A stretch of 64,000 nt of DNA. Source: Vitellaria paradoxa (taxonomy: Eukaryota > Streptophyta > Magnoliopsida > Ericales > Sapotaceae). The stretch is from assembly GCA_019916065.1 (NCBI GenBank), contig CM034233.1, positions 4,467,501 to 4,531,500 on the forward strand. The letters run 5' to 3'. This document shows positions 58,208 to 64,000 of the stretch, one piece after another. The translations under genes and the position numbers were made by a program. Positions within the stretch are counted from its first letter, which is position 1. Each line of letters opens with the position of its first letter. A model generated the notes under the pieces. It made no database searches. It saw nothing but the letters and a program-made list of their open reading frames with translations, and was not told the DNA's origin.

Positions 58208-60625
58208 CGTATCTCTTTCTCTGTTTGTCTGTCTCTCGTGTGACGTGGTTCTTTCTGATTGGTGAATGTATTATGCCTTTCTATTTCTTTCCATCCTTCA
58301 GTTAAGTATGTGATGCATCTGAGCATATTTTGCTAGATCGGCATTTACAATTCAATGATGTGGAACTTGTGCTGCTCGGTATAATGTGGATATATCAAGT
58401 TTTTATTGCTATTGTTGCTCGTACTAGATTTACCGCACGGAACTTGTGCAGGTCAGTGTAAAATTTACAAACGGTGGATTAATATATTGGTAATAAATTA
58501 ATGTTCATTTTATTTATATGATGATATAACTTATTGATGTGATATTTATGTATTTTTAAGTGTTAAATTTATTCAATAGTAATGATATTTCTTTTTCTCT
58601 CTATTTTGGTTATCTTTTTCGATCACTTTACATAAAAACATAATCTTCAATCGTCTCATATATGTTATAGATACTTTTCATATCTCACTCATCTTATATA
58701 TATTTTTTTGAGTACTTCTTATATATAAAAGTTTTTAAATTAATATTTTTAAAAATATAATAATATTTGTAATAAATAATAAAATTGTACACATTTATTA
58801 AATAATTTTTAAATATCTATTCGACAAAGTTAACTAATTTTTTTTTATTTTAAAAAAAATTATATTTAAACTTTATTTTTCTTTAAAAAATCTTTAAAAA
58901 ATAAACATTTAAATTAAAATTTCAATTTTAACGCGTTGAAAACTTAAATTTTAAATATATGTATTTTAATTTTCTTTTTGTCATTTATATGATAATAAAG
59001 GTTAAAATTTTGAATTGGAAGTATTTTTAGTTGTTGAATTTGTTCAATGGTCAGCATTATTTTTTCGTTTTATTTCGATTGTCATTTTGGTCATTTTATA
59101 TGAAGAAATACTCTCTTACTCTTCTTATATTTTTTAATACTTTTATATAAAATTTTTTAAGTTAATATTTTAAAAAATGTGATAATATTTGTAATAAATA
59201 ATAAAATTTTATATTTTTTATTAAATACTGTATAAATATCTTAATCTTTTTTTATTAGTAATTTTTATTTTTATAGGTTATTTTTATATTTTTTCATATA
59301 TGTTTGTTTTATAAATTTAAATTTGAGTTATTTGCATGTCAAATTATATTTCTGTACCTTTAAGTACAGGGATAATTACTGTTTTTTTTACACAGATGAA
59401 CCATGCTAATATAATACTTATTAATAATATATTTATATATATATATATTACTATTTATTCAAAATTTTAAATATATAGAACACAAATAATAAAATTTTTT
59501 AATTTTAAAATATTCTTAGAAATAAAGATCAATAAAGCACATTATCGTATGTGCGGTTGAGCTCTTGATTAAATTTTATTTTATAGTCTGTTTGGATGGA
59601 ATGAAATAAAGAGAAATGGATGGAATGAAATAAAGAGAAAAGAAGAGAAAATAAAAAATTTTAGAATCCATAAGTTGTTTGTAAATTTTTTTAGGAGAGA
59701 AAAGAAAAGAAATAGAGAGAAATAGAAAGAAAAGTGAGTGTTAGAATTTTAAAATTTTTATTTTTTTAATAGTGGGAAGAAATGGAAAGAAGAGAAAAAT
59801 GAATTAATGAAACTTTTAAAATGAAATAATTACCCATAAAATAAAGAAAAAAAAATTATAAATATATTTTAATATTAAATAAATTGATTATATTCTAATT
59901 TCTCAAATGATTTAATAGTAAAATAATAATTTACCTTTTCTTTTTTTTTTAATTTCTTCTCAACTCATAAAGTGTCAAAAAAAATAATTAAATGTAGAGA
60001 AATTTGTATTTTTCTTGAGTTTCATTTTTATTTTAAGAATTTTTAAACATACTATCCATATTTTTAACACGAGAAAAATACAAATGAATAAAAAATAAAA
60101 GTACTTAAATATAATTAATTATTTTATTTTTTTGTATTTTGAAGTATTTTTTATATTTTTAAAATTTATTTTTTTATATTTTTAAAAGATCTTAATAAAT
60201 TTAAAAAAACAAAATTTGATTAAAAAATGTATAAAATTCGTTAAAAAAAAAAGAAGTGTTAATACTACAATAAACTAAATGGGCTATTTTTCTCCAACCC
60301 GAATTTTTGTTAAATGGACCATTTAACTGGAATTTTGTCGAAACATATTCATGGAGTATTAATATTACAATAAATTAAAATCTTAGACCTGTAATTATAA
60401 CGGTTAAGAATAATTACGCACAGATGCTATTTTCATGGGAGAAGAAGAATTTCCCCCCATCCAATGGATAAAACGGCATCTTTACAGAACAATTCTTCTG
60501 TAATATCTCAATCAGAGCCCGCGATTCTTTAATTTTGGGAATAGTTTTGCAGAAGGCACCGCACAATTGGGCCTTGGATTGGAGGAAAAGTTAGCATATA
60601 GGCGGTGGCTCGGGGACCCGGTGAA
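58053..60625. other. Spacer between the At1g76660-like and PhoD-like genes
   Basis: The first part is probably 3' UTR, with a CT tract at 58175-58205. From 58480 the sequence is AT-rich, with a diverged duplicated segment (58555-58815 and 59025-59240). Composition becomes balanced again at about 60430 ahead of the next gene. No other gene seen. Confidence 0.55.
58555..59240. repeat. Diverged direct duplication, about 200-260 bp copies
   Basis: Both copies run through attcaatagt/gttcaatggt, a ttttggttatctt/ttttggtcatttt block, then ttaatatttt and gataatatttgtaataaata. Confidence 0.55.
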
Positions 60626-63063
60626 ATGGCGATGATTTTGCGCTGGTTGGCGGTGGCGGCCGGAGGTATGGCAGCGAGTGTGATCTTTCTTGCTTGTGGC
60701 GCTTCGGGGGAGCCATTAGCATCCCGAATTGCCTTCGGATCATGCTCCAACCAAAGCGCTCCCCAGGTTCATGATCCCATTTTTCATTTACTTATTCAAT
60801 AGAGTGTTTCCATTTAGGCGAGTCTATTCGAACAAATTTGTTTGATTCTTTGAATTAGTGTTACAAAAACAAGTTGGAGAGTGAGAACCTCCAAACCCAC
60901 TTTCTTCGTGTGCTTTAGATAATTAATTATACGCGGCAGGTTTGGGCACCATAGATGTAGATTTCCACCACTTCACTTCAAAGTGAAATGTCGCGGGTCA
61001 AGACTGAAGCCCACTGAATCGTCGACCTTGATTGCCTTGGCATTAGAAGCACAAGTATCCTCTCCTGTGCCAACCATGATATATATATATATATATATTT
61101 GGGGGGGGGTGGTTGTGGTTATTAAGATACTTCAACTGGAAGTCTTACCTTGAGAGTTGAGGCTTTTGGCAATCATAAAGAATCCATTCTGATAGCATCT
61201 AGAGTTTGTTTTGCTTAAATAGCAAAGCTTGAAATTGTACTTCCGGGGACTGGTCTTTTTTATTTGAGGTGGATGTTACTTTCCGCATGGAGCCATTTCC
61301 TGCCCATATTTAAAAGTACTGGAAATCAGTCAGATTTCACCAATTTAAATGCCCAAGGGTTGAGATTCAGGATTTTTGCTATTTGAGTGTTTACATAACT
61401 TGCAGAATGGTGCCATCTCATACCTCTCACAGCTCAATTATGCTTTTTACATCAAGAATTTGTGTGTGCTGGCATGCAAGGGGTGTCATTGTAATAAAGT
61501 ATGGCCTGAAAATTGCTTTAGATGTCATTTAATAACCCAACCATAAGTTCACGTTTTATTTCTTAACTGTTGCCAAAATTTTACCCACGTCATATGATTG
61601 AGTTATATTTTTCTGTATTATTACGGTTCTCCTAGGGACATGTGGTACTTCAAACATAATCCTTTTTAGAATGCATATATCCTAATCAGAATCATAAGGA
61701 TGCTTACTCCATATTTGACTTTAGTCAGGTGAAAGCTTCAATTTTTTATTCTTCGGTGTCTCACTTTTCTCCTTTTTCGTGTGTTTTTAATTTATTTGCA
61801 CGTGTGTGTGCATATATATATGCCTATACAAAATATGTTCTAGACAATGAGTTAGTGGTGTTTTAGTTATAAATTTTTAATATTTTTAATGGATAACTAA
61901 TTCTTTTTTCCTAGATTACTGAAAATCAGTGGTTTTCTGCAGCCCATATGGAACGCAATAATGGATTTTGATCCTCAAATTTTTATTTGGCTTGGTGACA
62001 ACATCTATGGGGACATTAGGCGTCCTTTGAGGTTATTTGGCAAGGAAAGAACAATTGGACCGTGGAAGAATGTTCCAAGATTCACTCCTTCCTCTGAACA
62101 TGAAATGCGGGCCAAATATGACGAGGCTAAGAGCAATTATGGTTATTCTCATCTTCGAGAGAATGTGAAGGTGCTTTACTCAAATTTATGTACTATACTA
62201 TTATACCAGTTAGTTTTTTTTAGTGATACATGATGGAGGATATGGTAAGCATTTATTGACTGGGGCATTCACTTATTCTCTTTGTAGTTTTGGATAACTT
62301 ATGCTGACATTGTAATGTGTGAACATTGTAGGTAGTTGGTACATGGGATGACCATGATTATGGATTAAATGATGCAGGAAAAGAATTTGGTGAGAAAATT
62401 ACAAACCAAAGGCTTATGCTGGATTTTTTGGATGAACCTCAAGATAGCCCACGGTGAGGAAAATTTAAAATCTCAGATTTATTTCCATTTGTTGTGTCTT
62501 ATTTTTATAAACAAACTGATTAAGGGTGTTGCAAAATCTTTTTAAGTTATGCAAGCGTGTCCTAATTGGAGAAAAACTAATCTTCTTCACTAACACAAAA
62601 AATTGTTGCCAAAAAAAAATATCTATATATAATAATTTCTTTGCTTCAATCCTGCTGCTGAATTTCTTTCCCTGCCAATTGATGCAGGCGCAAGCAGGCT
62701 GGTGTTTATGCATCGTACACATTTGGCCCTGTCGGTAGACAAGTCAAGGTATGACATTATTTTACTATTTTAGAAACTTTTCCTGTTGCTTCTTTTCACT
62801 TGGAAGTTGAATTGTCTGAGAGATGTGTTCCTCGCCCACCTCAATTAGAAAATTACTATCTGCGCATATAGGCGAGACTTACAAGCATACCTTGTTCTAA
62901 TTTGGGTAATAAACTTCTTCAGGTTATTCTCTTGGATACTAGATACCACAGAGACCCTTTGTTTAGTGATGGAACTATTTTGGGAAATTCGCAATGGACA
63001 TGGTTGGAGAAAGAGTTAAATGGTCCTCCATCAGCCATCACTATAATTGGATCTTCAATTCAG
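60626..63063 (+). CDS. PhoD-like (alkaline phosphatase D) phosphatase, 5' part, five exons
   Basis: Exons: 60626-60766, 61943-62170, 62332-62453, 62688-62748 and 62923-63063, all GT-AG, coding 593 nt so far. A hydrophobic N-terminal stretch (about residues 4-25, ILRWLAVAAGG to VIFLACG) is a likely signal peptide or anchor. The mature part starts SRIAFGSCSNQ and carries the metallophosphatase motifs WLGDNIYGD (exon 2), GTWDDHDYGLND (exon 3) and ILLDTRYHRDP (exon 5). These provide Asp, Asn and His metal ligands. The C-terminal half, including the GDVH-type motif, is expected beyond position 64000, because the last donor (CAG|gtatta) has no matching exon in the window. The start ATG was preferred to the upstream in-frame GTG at 60605. 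Family members hydrolyse phosphate esters; the plant substrate is not known. Confidence 0.9.
60767..61942 (+). other. PhoD-like gene intron 1
   Basis: GT-AG in phase 0. It contains an AT tract followed by a G run (about 61079-61111). No other feature recognised. Confidence 0.75.
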
Positions 63064-64000
63064 GTATTACAAATGTTTAGTGCCTGGTTGTCACAAAGAG
63101 TTTGGTTCACCTGAATCGCCTCCAAGGGGTACATGGCATGCACTTATTGGAGTAAGTGGGCCTATTAATTCCTAATGATAAAGCACATATATATGTGATG
63201 GTATTGCAATCCAATTTAAGAGATACCACAATATGTTTAAGGTGTATCTTTGTTTATGAAACCGGTGTGGAATATCTTGCTCTTGCTTATATCTCTATTG
63301 CCATTTATGCTATTGTAAATTTATGTTTTTACAGCATTTAGGGAACCCTTTTTTTTTGGGGGGGGGGGTGGGATGGGGTGTAAAGTTGTTTACAAGAAAG
63401 AATTTTATTTCTTAGCAATTATCAACTCTGAAATCGTGATGACTTGAACCATGAATTTTCACTTGCATTGTAAGGGTTATCATAACCATTAAGTTTCACT
63501 TGCATCAAAATGTTCATCTTCTCTATCTCAGTCTGTGTCTTTGTAGGCTTTATTTTCACTCAGTTAGCCCCTAGCCCTGGACTATTTCTGTCTTTAAGCG
63601 GTAACGGGTCTTTGTTCCACATGACTATAGGGGATTAGTCGGAATTAGTCCCACTGAAGGTGGGAAAACCTCTAGTTTCCAAAGGAAAAAAAAATTATAT
63701 AAAACCCTTCCCGTTGCCATCACTACTCTGTTCATCACAATCAAATCACTAAGGCCTACTTTTATCATTATTTGATGGGTGGGTCTGGCACTTGAATTCC
63801 CTTTTGGCTTTGCGCTCAGAGTCTGATCTTGTATGTGCAAGGAATTCATTGCATGCCTGAATTACTTGAAATTTTCTATTTGTGTTTGGGTCTTTAATGT
63901 AGAATATAAGAAGTGGGTCTCATCCTGTTCAAAAGAAATGAAATTATTCTGGATTCCCATTAAAAATAAAATAGAAAAATTACATGATGTAGAGGCAATG
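63064..64000 (+). other. Intron 5 of the PhoD-like gene, continuing past the window
   Basis: No exon for the expected C-terminal half was found. A T/G homopolymer (63345-63370) followed by about 120 bp resembles the edge of an old retroposon. Confidence 0.55.

Noticed and set aside
63064..63155. A readable frame (YYKCLVPGCHKEFG and onward) right after PhoD exon 5, zinc-finger-like, ending near a gtaagt
   Set aside because: It is out of phase with exon 5, whose CAG|gtatta donor matches the family junction, and it does not resemble the expected PhoD C-terminus. Two Cys and two His in a short frame can occur by chance.
1..64000. CRISPR arrays, bacterial operons, rRNA or tRNA genes
   Set aside because: The sequence is plant nuclear DNA. 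No regularly spaced identical repeats with unique spacers were seen, and no complete tRNA cloverleaf was recognised. tRNA-like boxes at 50100 and 18090 belong to SINE sequences.

Overview
The window is nuclear DNA from a flowering plant, most likely a non-grass angiosperm. The support is intron-rich genes with GT-AG junctions, plant-only families (CESA cellulose synthase, URGT nucleotide-sugar transporter, plant DnaJ-X chaperone), very AT-rich intergenic DNA, and plant-type Ty1/copia, L1-like LINE, SINE and MITE sequences. The species cannot be named from the sequence. Six protein-coding genes are supported. Four are complete, and two run off the window ends. All exon models below were joined by hand from splice signals and reading-frame phase. 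The four complete models close to whole codons with no internal stop.

Layout. 1-1.8 kb: first two exons of a peroxisomal NAD-carrier-like gene on the minus strand, the rest lying left of the window. 1.9-10 kb: gene-poor AT-rich DNA with a hAT-like element, an LTR relic, MITEs and short tandem repeats. 10.3-29 kb: an 18.7-kb DnaJ gene (ATJ10 type, 10 exons, 392 aa), inflated by transposons. Its last intron alone is about 9.9 kb and holds a Ty1/copia element with a perfect target-site duplication plus a decayed LINE. 29.3-32.6 kb: AT-rich spacer. 32.9-37.3 kb: UDP-rhamnose/UDP-galactose transporter (5 exons, 345 aa). 39.5-45.8 kb: a CESA6-clade cellulose synthase on the minus strand (14 exons, about 1,079 aa), tail-to-tail with the transporter. 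46-52 kb: spacer with MITEs and a full SINE flanked by a 17-bp duplication. 52.1-58.1 kb: an At1g76660-like Ser/Pro-rich protein (3 exons, 482 aa). 58-60.6 kb: AT-rich spacer. 60.6 kb to the end: the first five exons of a PhoD-like phosphatase running off the right edge.

The genes do not form one pathway. The transporter and CESA both serve the cell wall: Golgi supply of UDP-rhamnose/UDP-galactose for pectin and related polymers, and cellulose synthesis at the plasma membrane. The DnaJ, URGT and At1g76660-like trio recalls Arabidopsis chromosome 1 (At1g76700, At1g76670, At1g76660), so this looks like an old conserved gene neighbourhood with a CESA gene inside it. The most notable details are a duplicated splice acceptor in the transporter gene, a GC-AG intron and transposon-swollen introns in the DnaJ gene, and several dispersed repeat families present in multiple copies. 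I found no clear evidence of a new biological system.
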